A DNA stretch of 64,000 nt from Ferrovibrio terrae. GTDB taxonomy: Bacteria; Pseudomonadota; Alphaproteobacteria; Ferrovibrionales; Ferrovibrionaceae. Below, in pieces: positions 9,147-19,690 of this stretch. Made by a program: the position numbers and the translations under genes. The first letter of the stretch is position 1. Each line of letters starts with the position of its first letter. Below the pieces are notes generated by a model. That model made no database searches. It saw only the letters and a program-made list of their open reading frames with translations, and was not told the origin of the DNA. The stretch is taken from contig NZ_CP041636.1 of assembly GCF_007197755.1 (NCBI RefSeq), positions 2,516,001 to 2,580,000 of the forward strand, in the 5' to 3' direction.

Positions 9147-10265
9147 ATGAAACTGACCATTGAGCGCGCTGTCCTGCTGACTGCCCTGAGCCATGTCCAG
9201 AGTGTGGTGGAGCGCCGCAACACGATCCCGATCCTGTCGAACGTGCTGCTGGAAGCCGAGGGCGACAAGCTGGCGCTGACCGCGACCGACCTTGATATCG
9301 CGGTGGTCGAGAAGCACCCCGCCAAGGTGTCGAAGCCCGGCGCCACCACGGTGGCCGCGCATACCTTCTACGACATCGTGCGCAAGCTGCCCGAAGGCGC
9401 CGAGGTCGAGCTGACCTTCACGGCGGCCGAACAGCGCCTCGACCTGCGCGCCGGCCGCTCCAGCTTCAAGCTGAGCTGCCTGCCGAAGGAAGACTTCCCC
9501 GTCATGGCCGCCGGCGAGCTGCCGCACGGCTTCACGCTGCCGGCCGACCAGCTGCGCCGCCTGATCGACAAGACGCGCTTCGCCATCTCCACGGAAGAAA
9601 CCCGCTACTACCTCAACGGCATCTACGTGCATGCGGCCAGCAGCGCCGGCGTGCCGATGCTGCGCGCGGTCGCCACCGACGGCCATCGCCTGGCCCGCGT
9701 GGAATCGCCGCTGCCGGCCGGTGCCGCCGGCATGCCCGGCGTGATCGTGCCGCGCAAGACGGTGAACGAGCTGCGCAAGCTGCTGGAAGGCAGCGCCACC
9801 GAAGCCCGCATCGAACTGAGCGAGACCAAGATCCGCTTCGCCATCGGCGATCTGGTGCTGGTGTCGAAGCTGATCGACGGCGCCTTCCCCGAATACGAGC
9901 GCGTGATTCCGCGCGACAATGACAAGGTGATGGAAGTCGACAGCAAGGCCTTTGCCGCCGCCGTCGACCGCGTCGCCACCATCTCGACCGAGAAGAGCCG
10001 CGCGGTGAAGATGTCGCTGAAGCCGGAAGGCATCGAGCTGTCGGCCACCAGCCCGGACCAGGGCTCGGCCTCTGAACAGCTCACGGCTTCCTACAGCTCG
10101 GCGCCGATCGAGGTCGGCTACAATTCGCGCTACCTGCTCGACATTGCCGGGCAGATCGAAGGCGAGAATGCCCGCTTCCTGCTGGCTGACGCGCTGGCGC
10201 CCACCGTTGTGCGCGATCCGAGCGACGACGGTGCGCTCTATGTGCTGATGCCGATGCGAGTGTGA
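9147..10265 (+). CDS. dnaN: DNA polymerase III beta subunit (sliding clamp)
   Basis: A 372-residue beta clamp, the usual length. Signature segments include RNTIPILSNVLLEA near residue 25, FKLSCLPKEDFPVM, TDGHRLARVESPLP and the C-terminal YVLMPMRV, the last being the normal clamp end. Two clamps form a ring on DNA and tether polymerase III. The ATG at 9147 (MKLTIERAVLLTAL) matches the usual N-terminus; an upstream in-frame extension exists but does not look like clamp sequence. recF starts 1 bp after the stop codon. Confidence 0.98.
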   Translation: MKLTIERAVLLTALSHVQSVVERRNTIPILSNVLLEAEGDKLALTATDLDIAVVEKHPAKVSKPGATTVAAHTFYDIVRKLPEGAEVELTFTAAEQRLDLRAGRSSFKLSCLPKEDFPVMAAGELPHGFTLPADQLRRLIDKTRFAISTEETRYYLNGIYVHAASSAGVPMLRAVATDGHRLARVESPLPAGAAGMPGVIVPRKTVNELRKLLEGSATEARIELSETKIRFAIGDLVLVSKLIDGAFPEYERVIPRDNDKVMEVDSKAFAAAVDRVATISTEKSRAVKMSLKPEGIELSATSPDQGSASEQLTASYSSAPIEVGYNSRYLLDIAGQIEGENARFLLADALAPTVVRDPSDDGALYVLMPMRV

Positions 10266-10266
10266 T

Positions 10267-11466
10267 TTGGCACGCAGCGCGGTCCGGGTTGCGGAACAGT
10301 CGTATGAAGGTGTTACGACAGGCGGCATCGCAGTCCTGTCGCTGAAGCTGCGCGACTTCCGCAATTACCCCGAGCTGCATCTGCGCCTGAATGGCGGCCC
10401 GGTGGTGCTGACCGGACCGAATGGCGCCGGCAAGACCAATATCCTCGAGGCGCTGTCTTTCCTCAGCCCCGGCCGCGGTCTGCGCCGCGCCAGGCTTTCG
10501 GATGTCAGCCGCAGCGACTGCGGCAGCAACGTCAAATGGGTGGCGCAGGCCGATCTGGCCAGCTGCGTCGGTCCGGTCGCCATCGGCACCGGTCTGGCCG
10601 ACGGCGGCGATGACGAGGGCGCCGAGCGCCGCGTCGTGCGCATCAACGGCGAGGCGGTGTCGAGCGCCAACGGCCTGGTCGAGTATCTGGACGTGGTCTG
10701 GCTGACGCCGCAGATGGACCGCCTGTTTGTCGAAGGCCTGTCCACGCGGCGGCGCTTCATGGATCGCCTGGTCTATGGCCTGGATGGCGGTCATGCCCGC
10801 CAGGTGGCGGCCTATGAAAAGGCGATGCGCGAACGCAATCGCCTTTTGAAGAACGGCGGCGCCGATCCGGCCTGGCTGGCGGCGCTGGAAAGCCAGATGG
10901 CCGAGCATGGCGTGGCGGTGGCGGCCGCAAGACGTGATGGTCTGGCCCGCATCGAGGCCGGCATGGCGCTGGCAGCCGGCGTGTTTCCCAAGGCGCGGCT
11001 CGCGGCGCAGGGCACAGTCGAAGCCTGGCTGGTCGAGATGCCGGCGCTGGCCGTGGAAGAAAGACTGCGCAAGCTGCTGGCCGAACGGCGCGGCATCGAC
11101 CGCGACGCGGGTGCCGCCACCGAAGGCCCGCATCGCAGCGACATGGCGGTGTGGCATGCCGACAAGGACCAGCCGGCCGCGCAATGCTCGACCGGCGAAC
11201 AGAAGGCGCTGCTGATCGCGATCACGCTGGCCAATGCGCGGCTGATCCGGGCGCGGCGCGGCATTGCGCCGCTGATGCTGCTGGACGAAGTGTCGGCGCA
11301 TCTCGATGTCAGGCGCCGCACGGCGCTTTACGAGGAACTGCTCAGCGGCGGCGGGCAGGTCTGGCTGACCGGCACGGACGAGGACCTGTTCGCAGGCCTG
11401 ACCGGCCATGCGGAATTTTTCACGGTGAGCGACGGCGTTGTGGCGCCGCGGACCGTTTTTAGTTGA
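10267..11466 (+). CDS. recF: DNA replication and repair protein RecF
   Basis: A 399-residue SMC-like ATPase that loads RecA at gaps together with RecO and RecR. Walker A is GPNGAGKT (about residue 52), preceded by LKLRDFRNYPEL, the normal RecF opening. The ABC signature is CSTGEQKALL and Walker B is PLMLLDEVSAHLD. The only in-frame start before Walker A is TTG at 10267, one base after the dnaN stop, so translation is probably coupled; this gives a slightly long N-terminus with ~20 extra residues before the conserved region. Confidence 0.96.
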   Translation: MARSAVRVAEQSYEGVTTGGIAVLSLKLRDFRNYPELHLRLNGGPVVLTGPNGAGKTNILEALSFLSPGRGLRRARLSDVSRSDCGSNVKWVAQADLASCVGPVAIGTGLADGGDDEGAERRVVRINGEAVSSANGLVEYLDVVWLTPQMDRLFVEGLSTRRRFMDRLVYGLDGGHARQVAAYEKAMRERNRLLKNGGADPAWLAALESQMAEHGVAVAAARRDGLARIEAGMALAAGVFPKARLAAQGTVEAWLVEMPALAVEERLRKLLAERRGIDRDAGAATEGPHRSDMAVWHADKDQPAAQCSTGEQKALLIAITLANARLIRARRGIAPLMLLDEVSAHLDVRRRTALYEELLSGGGQVWLTGTDEDLFAGLTGHAEFFTVSDGVVAPRTVFS

Positions 11467-13908
<2,442 letters not shown>

Positions 13909-14012
13909 GGTTTTTGTTGTTCGGCGACGGAAAGCTAGCCGGACTGCAAGCAAAGGCACAGTTTTAAAACGGCAAAAATTATGGTCTGAGTTCGGGGTTT
14001 TTATTGAGAATC

Positions 14013-14058
14013 AATGATTGGGGGCTGGCGATCGGTGGGTTGCCAGCCCCCAATCATT
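14013..14058. other. Long perfect inverted repeat behind gyrB
   Basis: AATGATTGGGGGCTGGC (14013-14029) is perfectly complementary to 14042-14058, giving a 17-bp stem with a 12-nt loop. There is no T run after it on the plus strand, so it is not a textbook terminator; it may still end gyrB transcription or protect its mRNA. It marks the left side of the AT-richer insert. Confidence 0.7.
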
Positions 14059-14110
14059 TGCGGGTCGTTGGCGCATCCATGTAGCGAGACATGAATCTCG
14101 ATCTTCCGGC

Positions 14111-14389
14111 TCAACAGCTCGCAATGGGGCAAACGCTCGCAAAGGAATTTGAATAGCGGAGGCTAGAACGGATATGCGCATTTGAAGCGCAGAAGCTTAC
14201 TAGGGCAGCCAGGTCGAAAGTGTTCCGATTAACATCCGCAAGCGGATGAATAGCCACGTAGGCGTGCTTCGCTAACGTCGAGTCGACCGAGAAGGCGATG
14301 GGCGAATGTGGCAGAATACTCTGAGCGAATCGAAGCAATCGTATCTCTGGATTTGCCAACTCTAATGGCGTGGCTGGTGGCGCTACCAC
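14111..14389 (-). pseudogene. Probable remnant of a Fic-domain protein
   Basis: A 92-codon open frame whose centre reads AYVAIHPLADVNRNT (motif codons at 14222-14248). This resembles the Fic AMPylation motif HPFxDGNGR in its usual setting (a preceding helix, then the motif, then NxxDLAALV). The two motif glycines and the arginine are replaced, there is no full Fic core on either side, and the frame ends abruptly. I read it as a decayed fragment of a Fic/Doc-type gene. It could instead be a chance open frame; no ribosome-binding site was seen. Confidence 0.35.
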
Positions 14390-14461
14390 CGACCAATGGG
14401 GAAGTCTGAGCTGCTGTTTCGATCTCTTTAGCCCAATGTTTGATCGAGCGGCATTAGCTGA

Positions 14462-15868
14462 ATGACGATAGACGCAGCCATCCCCACACCCGCTTTGCCT
14501 GAACCGCGGGATATTCTATTCATCAGCAAGGCGACGCCCGGCGATGATGATTTCGCGTTGTGGCTGGCGCCTCGTCTTGAGGCGGCGGGCTTCAAAGTGT
14601 TCGCAGACATTTTGAACCTGACAGGTGGAGACATCTGGCGACGAGTGGTCACCAATACGCTTCAAGCCAAATCGGTAAAAATGCTGCTGTGCTGCAGCGA
14701 CGACACTTTGGGCCGCCAAGGTGTACTGGAGGAAATAGATATTGCCTGTCAGGTATCAAAGGATATCAAAGATGAGACTTTCATCATTCCGCTTCGGCTG
14801 AAGCCCTACAAGAAGATCTTCGGTATCGCAAACCTGAATTATGTGAACTTTGTCCCGAGCTGGGCGGATGGCTTGGATAGCCTTCTTGAGACTTTGAAGC
14901 GTCGCGGAATAAGGCCGAACCCCGACAGCATTCAAATCAACCCGAACTGGGAGCTTTATAGGAAGCGGCTTTCGATAAAGCTGTTGCCTGAACCAGAACG
15001 CCTCACATCAAATTGGCTTCGGGTTGCTGAGGCGCCGGACGCAATACATTATTTTGAGCCCGTCGGCTCGATCGACCGGGATCTAATGTACGAGCAGTGT
15101 GCCCAGTTGTCGTTTCCGAACGAACCATGGGCGCATGGCTTCTTTGCTTTGACCTCCCTTGAAGAAGTCAATCGGTCCTTCAGCGGGCTGGTAACCTTCA
15201 AATTGGCCGCCAGCATCGGCCTCGATGAATTTCAAAAGAATGGAAGTGAGTATCTTGGAATTCGCGGTCAGGACGCCTCGAACAAATTGATGTCTATGCT
15301 ACGGCGGGCATGGATCAAGATGTGCGAGGAGAAAGGGCTGATACGTTACGAGTATTCCGGTAGTACGGGCTTTCACATTGGTGAGCAGCAAGCTGGAATT
15401 GGGAAGCAGATTTCTTGGGGGCGGCAGGGCGAACGTCACCGGTCGATGCTTCGCAATGTGGCCCGTGGGCATGTTTGGCAATACGGGGTAACGGCAACGC
15501 CCAATTTTTGGCCGTTCCCACATTTCAAACTCAAGTCTCGCGTTCTGTTCGCATCTTACGTCGACGACAAAATGGGGGACGTTCTGGGCGATCCCCAAAA
15601 GCAACACAAGCTACGTCGATCTGTTTGCAAAGGATGGCGTAACAAACAGTGGCACGGACGTCTTCGGGCGTTCCTCGAGCTGATGTGTGGTGAATCGTCT
15701 TATATCCGTATCCCTGTGGGTCATGAGACCTTCATCAAACTGGACCCTTCGCCAGTTTTGTTTACGTCTCCGGTAAGCACCTACCTCCCAGATGAAGAAG
15801 ACGGCGATGCGGAGGAGGCCGATGAGACAACACTCGGTCGGCCGGACCCGGAAGAGGAGGAAGACTGA
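14462..15868 (+). CDS. SPARTA effector subunit: TIR-APAZ protein
   Basis: A 468-residue protein. Residues ~14-145 form a TIR domain: [29 protein letters not shown] for strand B, then [20 protein letters not shown], where E91 aligns with the catalytic Glu of NAD-degrading TIR domains. Residues ~165-440 correspond to the APAZ region that pairs with a short Argonaute. The last 25 residues (444-468) hold 15 Asp/Glu; acidic tails of TIR-APAZ subunits are reported to occupy the nucleic-acid channel in the resting complex. An in-frame TGA directly before the ATG fixes the start. It overlaps the Argonaute gene by one base. In characterised SPARTA systems, guide-target binding activates TIR filaments that deplete NAD and kill the infected cell. 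Confidence 0.9.
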   Translation: MTIDAAIPTPALPEPRDILFISKATPGDDDFALWLAPRLEAAGFKVFADILNLTGGDIWRRVVTNTLQAKSVKMLLCCSDDTLGRQGVLEEIDIACQVSKDIKDETFIIPLRLKPYKKIFGIANLNYVNFVPSWADGLDSLLETLKRRGIRPNPDSIQINPNWELYRKRLSIKLLPEPERLTSNWLRVAEAPDAIHYFEPVGSIDRDLMYEQCAQLSFPNEPWAHGFFALTSLEEVNRSFSGLVTFKLAASIGLDEFQKNGSEYLGIRGQDASNKLMSMLRRAWIKMCEEKGLIRYEYSGSTGFHIGEQQAGIGKQISWGRQGERHRSMLRNVARGHVWQYGVTATPNFWPFPHFKLKSRVLFASYVDDKMGDVLGDPQKQHKLRRSVCKGWRNKQWHGRLRAFLELMCGESSYIRIPVGHETFIKLDPSPVLFTSPVSTYLPDEEDGDAEEADETTLGRPDPEEEED

Positions 15869-17418
15869 TGGAATATCCAGAGAAATCTTTGCGGGTATTG
15901 CATCTGGAAGAGCCGGGGTTGGAGTTCGGCTTTAAGCAGGTCACGGCTCACCCAAAGGATGGCCTCCACCTCTATGGCCCTTATAAGCGGCCAAAGCGGA
16001 CAAGGGAGATACGTCTAGGCGTAATTGGCACCAACAAAGGGCTTGATCATTTTCGCACTTGGGCGAACGCAATACGTGGTGTTGTTAGCGTTCCAGAGCC
16101 TGGCCCAAGAGAGAAGAAAGACCGCCTGCACCTCGCAACATTTCCGGGGTTAGAAGAGGCTCTTTCGATTACGTTCAACGATGACGCAACGACATTTCAT
16201 TCAATCTCAGAAAGTGAACTTGAGCAGGCGACACTTATTATTAACCACCACGAGGCTGTTAGTAAGACGGCGTCCCTTTACGCAAATGTTGCCATTTCGC
16301 ATCTCGCAAACGACGAGCGCACGGTTGATGTGTGGCTGCTGGTAGTACCCGAAATTGTCTATGAGCGGTGTCGGCCACTGTCGAAGCGGACCGGGCTCAC
16401 ATTGGTGCCCGGAGGCTTCAAAAAGAAGCAGAAGGCGCGCGTCAGCATGCCACTATTTGGTGATTCGCTTGACGAGCCGGGTGAGCATGTTTTCGACGAT
16501 ACGCCAGACTTTCACAGGCATATCAAGGCGAGCTTTCTAGGTATTGCGCCCACCCAGGTATTGCGAGAGACCACACTCGCACCGGAAGCGTTCCTGAACA
16601 CGAAGGGCTATCCGGTTCGGAAGACACAAGACCGGGCTACCAAGGCTTGGAATGTTGCAACAGGCCTTTATTACAAAACGCAGGCGGATCCACCTTGGCG
16701 GCTTGCAAATATCCGGGAGGGTGTTTGCTACATCGGTCTTGTATTTAAGGATTTGCCCAACGACAAGAACAAGCATGCTTGCTGTGCCGCTCAGATGTTT
16801 TTGCGTGAAGGGGACGGTGTCGTCTTTCGCGGAGCCAATGGGCCTTGGAAGACCAATGATTATGAACATCATCTCACTCGAAGTGAGGCCTCGAACTTAA
16901 TAAAGCAGGTTTTGGATGCCTATCGTGAGGAGCATGGAACACCGAAAGAGTTGTTTATTCACGGCCGCACGAAGTTCAATGATGAAGAATGGGCGGCCTT
17001 TGAGAATGCGGTGCCAGCAGAGACAAACATTGTTGGTGTTCGTATCACGACGGGCAAGGGTGAGAACAAGTTGTTCCGGGACGGAGACTACCCAGTCCTA
17101 AGGGGTACAGCGCTCATTCAGGACGAGAGGAACGCGCTGCTTTGGTCGACGGGATACATTCCCCAGCTTGACACCTACATTGGGCCTGAAACGCCAAATC
17201 CACTGTCTATAACTATCTTACGCAGCAAGGCTAATCGCATGCCCAAGATAGAAGATGTTTTGGAAGACATTCTGGGGCTAACGAAGATCAACTACAATTC
17301 GTGCAACTTCAATGATGGACTTCCAGTAACGGTGCGCTTCGCCAACATGGTCGGTGATATCTTGACGATGGGTTCCGCCAAGTCCGTGAAGAAGCAGCCG
17401 TTTAAGTTCTACGTTTGA
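15868..17418 (+). CDS. SPARTA sensor subunit: short prokaryotic Argonaute (MID-PIWI)
   Basis: A 516-residue short Argonaute with MID (~120-270) and PIWI (~275-516) but no N or PAZ domain. Diagnostic segments are [15 protein letters not shown] and [19 protein letters not shown], typical of short pAgos, with the C-terminus [15 protein letters not shown]. The slicer tetrad looks lost: the first Asp position in CYIGLVF is hydrophobic and the second, in LFIHGRTKF, has no Asp. It should therefore bind guide and target without cutting. AGGAGG sits upstream within the TIR-APAZ gene, and stop and start share one base (TGATG), so the two are translated together in a fixed ratio. The gene is AT-richer than its neighbours (26 G/C of 60 at 16201-16260; 40 of 60 in gyrB at 12601-12660), which points to horizontal acquisition. 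Confidence 0.92.
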   Translation: MEYPEKSLRVLHLEEPGLEFGFKQVTAHPKDGLHLYGPYKRPKRTREIRLGVIGTNKGLDHFRTWANAIRGVVSVPEPGPREKKDRLHLATFPGLEEALSITFNDDATTFHSISESELEQATLIINHHEAVSKTASLYANVAISHLANDERTVDVWLLVVPEIVYERCRPLSKRTGLTLVPGGFKKKQKARVSMPLFGDSLDEPGEHVFDDTPDFHRHIKASFLGIAPTQVLRETTLAPEAFLNTKGYPVRKTQDRATKAWNVATGLYYKTQADPPWRLANIREGVCYIGLVFKDLPNDKNKHACCAAQMFLREGDGVVFRGANGPWKTNDYEHHLTRSEASNLIKQVLDAYREEHGTPKELFIHGRTKFNDEEWAAFENAVPAETNIVGVRITTGKGENKLFRDGDYPVLRGTALIQDERNALLWSTGYIPQLDTYIGPETPNPLSITILRSKANRMPKIEDVLEDILGLTKINYNSCNFNDGLPVTVRFANMVGDILTMGSAKSVKKQPFKFYV

Positions 17419-17555
17419 AGGCCATCACAGTTAGTTCTCCTAAGGAGCGGCTATGGAGGTAGAGTGTCACAGATACCTCAGCTAAGACCTGTAGGCGAAT
17501 CCTTGCGGTTGCCGAGTTTTTGTATGCGGAGTCGGCACGATCAGGACGATATCTA

Positions 17556-18173
17556 ATGCAAGGCAACGGCTTTCTCGCCATCTGGAGCGACGTTTCATCC
17601 GCGCAGGAAACCGACTACCTGCACTGGCTGACGCGCGAGCACACCGAGGAGCGCCTCGGCGTGCAGGGCTTCATCGCCGTGCGCGTGTTCAAGGCGCTGC
17701 TCGATGGCGTCCACCGCTTCCTGATCGTCTACGAGCTTGAGAGCGAGGCCGCGCTGGCCGGCCAGCCCTATCTCGACCGGCTGAATGCGCCCACGCCCTG
17801 GTCGCAGCGCATCATGCCGATCCTGGGCAATTTCGCGCGCGGCGGCGGCCGGCGCATCGCCTCGGCGGGCAGCGGACGTGGCGGGATCGTCGCGGCACTC
17901 CGTCTCGCGGCGCAGGACCTGCCGGGCGAGGACCTGCTCCACGCGCTGGTCGCCGGCGACCGCATTGTGGCGGCCCATCTGCTGCGCACCGATCAGGCGC
18001 GCACCGGCATCAAGACCGGCGAAAAGGGCCTGCGCGCCAATGACGGCTCCTTCGATGGCCTGCTGCTGGTCGAGGGGCTGGACCAGGCGGCTGTGCGCGC
18101 CGCGCTGACGGCCGCTGGCCTCGATAGGCACGCGCCGCCGCAGCTTTATGCGCAGGTCTTCGCGCTGGGCTGA
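17556..18173 (+). CDS. Hypothetical protein with possible ferredoxin-like (EthD/dabb-type) halves
   Basis: A 205-residue soluble protein whose GC-rich codon use matches the host rather than the upstream defence genes, so it marks the right side of the insert. The first half (FLAIWSDVSSAQETDYLHWL, then FIAVRVFK and FLIVYELES) has the strand-helix-strand pattern and the W/H-containing helix of small alpha-beta barrel-like proteins such as EthD. The second half (VAALRLAAQ to FDGLLLVEG) may repeat it. The ATG at 17556 was chosen over a TTG 12 codons upstream because AGGA lies before it. The function is not recognised. Confidence 0.72.
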   Translation: MQGNGFLAIWSDVSSAQETDYLHWLTREHTEERLGVQGFIAVRVFKALLDGVHRFLIVYELESEAALAGQPYLDRLNAPTPWSQRIMPILGNFARGGGRRIASAGSGRGGIVAALRLAAQDLPGEDLLHALVAGDRIVAAHLLRTDQARTGIKTGEKGLRANDGSFDGLLLVEGLDQAAVRAALTAAGLDRHAPPQLYAQVFALG

Positions 18174-18280
18174 TCGCCGCCACGCTTGACTTCCGCGGAG
18201 AGTTGCCATATTGTTCTCATGTTAAGTTGCTGTTCGGTCACGCATTTTCCGCCTTCACGGACGGAGGACATCAGAGCGGG

Positions 18281-18420
18281 ATATGACGCGCTACGCCCGG
18301 ATCGGCGCCGACAGGCGGAGATACATGCCGATACGCCCGGAGACGCGGCGATAAGCGCCGATAGGCCGCGATATCCGGAATAAGACGAAATAAGCACCGG
18401 ATTAGACGCAATAGAGGCGC
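18281..18420. repeat. Degenerate 10-bp-period tandem repeat
   Basis: About 14 successive 10-bp units with an approximate consensus ATAcGCgCCG; an A-T-A or near variant recurs every 10 bp from 18281 to 18411 (for example units at 18321, 18331, 18351, 18361 and 18371). Copies drift but the spacing holds exactly through most of the array. It lies in the 311-bp gene-free stretch 18174-18484 between two convergent genes. The rest of that stretch shows nothing else I can name except the 13-bp repeat at its right end. Confidence 0.7.
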
Positions 18421-18461
18421 GCTCAGCCACAGTAGGGCGTGCCGCAGCAGAGCCCGCGTCA

Positions 18462-18500
18462 CACCAGCGTCTTACACCAGCGTCTTACACGGGCGTCTTG
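18462..18500. repeat. 13-bp tandem repeat, three copies
   Basis: CACCAGCGTCTTA at 18462-18474 and again at 18475-18487, then CACGGGCGTCTTG at 18488-18500. The array covers the last codons and the stop codon (18485-18487) of the AraC gene on the minus strand, so copy-number change could alter that protein's C-terminus. Confidence 0.8.
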
Positions 18501-19480
18501 TTGGCCACCGCCCAGTAGGCGCCGTCGCGATGCACCATGGTGCGGTAGGCGCGCGGCGCCACGCCGTATCTTTCGCGGAAGCTGCGGCTGAAATGGGTCG
18601 AGGAGTTGAAGCCCCAGGCAAAGGCGATCTCGGTGATCGACTGCTGCAGCAGGGCAGGGTTGGCCAGGTCGTGGCGGATGCGGTCGAGCCGGCAGTTCCA
18701 GATATGGGTGTTCAGCGTCTCGTCCTCGAGCGCGAACATCTTGTGCAGGTTGCGCTTGGAACAGCCCACGGCGGCGGCGACGCGGTCGAGCGACAGCAGC
18801 GGGTCCTGCAGGTTGGCATGGATGAAGGCCTTCACCCGGTCGCGCGTGGTCTCGCGGATGCCGGCGTCGCTTTGCACGCCCATCTGGTCCAGCACGGCGA
18901 GCCGCACGAGATTCGCCATGGTGTCGGCGAATTCCTCGCCGCCGCGCGGGCCGGCCAGCACCGGCAGTTCGGCGAAGGCCGACGACAGCAGGTCGTAGAC
19001 CAGGCGGCCGACGCCATGCTTGCCGGAGAAACGCTGCACCGCCAGCTGTTCCATGTTGAGGCCCAGCCGCGTCAGGCGCTCGCGCGGCAGCAGCAGCGCC
19101 AGCTGGTTGATCGGCTCGGGATTGGAAACCGTGTAGGTGCGCGTGGTGTCATACATGCTCCACTCGCCCGGCGTCAGCACCAGCTTGCGGCTGGCCTGCT
19201 CGAAGCGGCCGGCGCCCTCGATCTGGGCGACGATCTTCACATAGCCGCGGTCGTCGCGCAGGATCTGGTTCGGGGTGCGCACCACGCGATGCCGGCTGGC
19301 GATGATGCGGCAGAGTTTCAGCCCGCCGATGTCGCCCAGTTCCAGCCGGCCGTCGAAATGCCGGTCGCCGAAGGTGTCGGATTGCAGATGGCCGATATGG
19401 CGGCCGACAAAGTTGCCCCACAGCGCCAGCCTGTCGGCCGGCGCGACGGCTGAGGTGGATACCACCGCAATCGCGCTCAC
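18485..19480 (-). CDS. AraC-family transcriptional regulator
   Basis: About 331 residues. The N-terminal part (~1-190) resembles the AraC-binding-like domain found in regulators of aromatic degradation (WSMYDTTRTYTVSNPEPINQ). The C-terminal ~100 residues form the double helix-turn-helix (LDRVAAAVGCSKRNLHKMF, then ITEIAFAWGFNSSTHFSRSF and RYGVAPRAYR). GTG at 19480 is preferred as start: GGGGAGGAG is just upstream and the protein then begins MSAIAVVSTS; an ATG 14 codons further up is possible. It is divergent from the Liv/aldehyde dehydrogenase cassette starting at 19691 and is the likely regulator of that cassette. Its last codons lie in a 13-bp tandem repeat. Confidence 0.88.
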   Translation of the reverse strand: MSAIAVVSTSAVAPADRLALWGNFVGRHIGHLQSDTFGDRHFDGRLELGDIGGLKLCRIIASRHRVVRTPNQILRDDRGYVKIVAQIEGAGRFEQASRKLVLTPGEWSMYDTTRTYTVSNPEPINQLALLLPRERLTRLGLNMEQLAVQRFSGKHGVGRLVYDLLSSAFAELPVLAGPRGGEEFADTMANLVRLAVLDQMGVQSDAGIRETTRDRVKAFIHANLQDPLLSLDRVAAAVGCSKRNLHKMFALEDETLNTHIWNCRLDRIRHDLANPALLQQSITEIAFAWGFNSSTHFSRSFRERYGVAPRAYRTMVHRDGAYWAVANKTPV

Positions 19481-19690
19481 ATCTCCTCCCCGGAGGTATC
19501 GTGCCCTTGGTTGGGCATCCAACTAATCTGAGTGTAGCCGCGAAGCCCGGCCAGGTTAAGTGGAAAGCGGGGGTCTTTCGTTCGCTCACGGATAAGTTTC
19601 GGTTCCCTCTGAGGCAAGAAGCCGGCCCCGGCTGTGGCTAGGGTCAGCAGACTGCCGGGCGCGCGCGTCCGGTTCAGAGGGAGAGAAACA

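Noticed and set aside
15868-17418. Catalytically active long Argonaute
   Set aside because: Length, lack of PAZ and missing slicer acidic residues fit a short, non-cleaving Argonaute.
13909-17555. Prophage or integrase-borne island
   Set aside because: No integrase, transposase, phage gene or flanking direct repeat was found; only composition and gene content mark the insert.
18281-18500. CRISPR-like array
   Set aside because: The repeat unit is only 10 or 13 bp with no unique spacers and no cas genes nearby.
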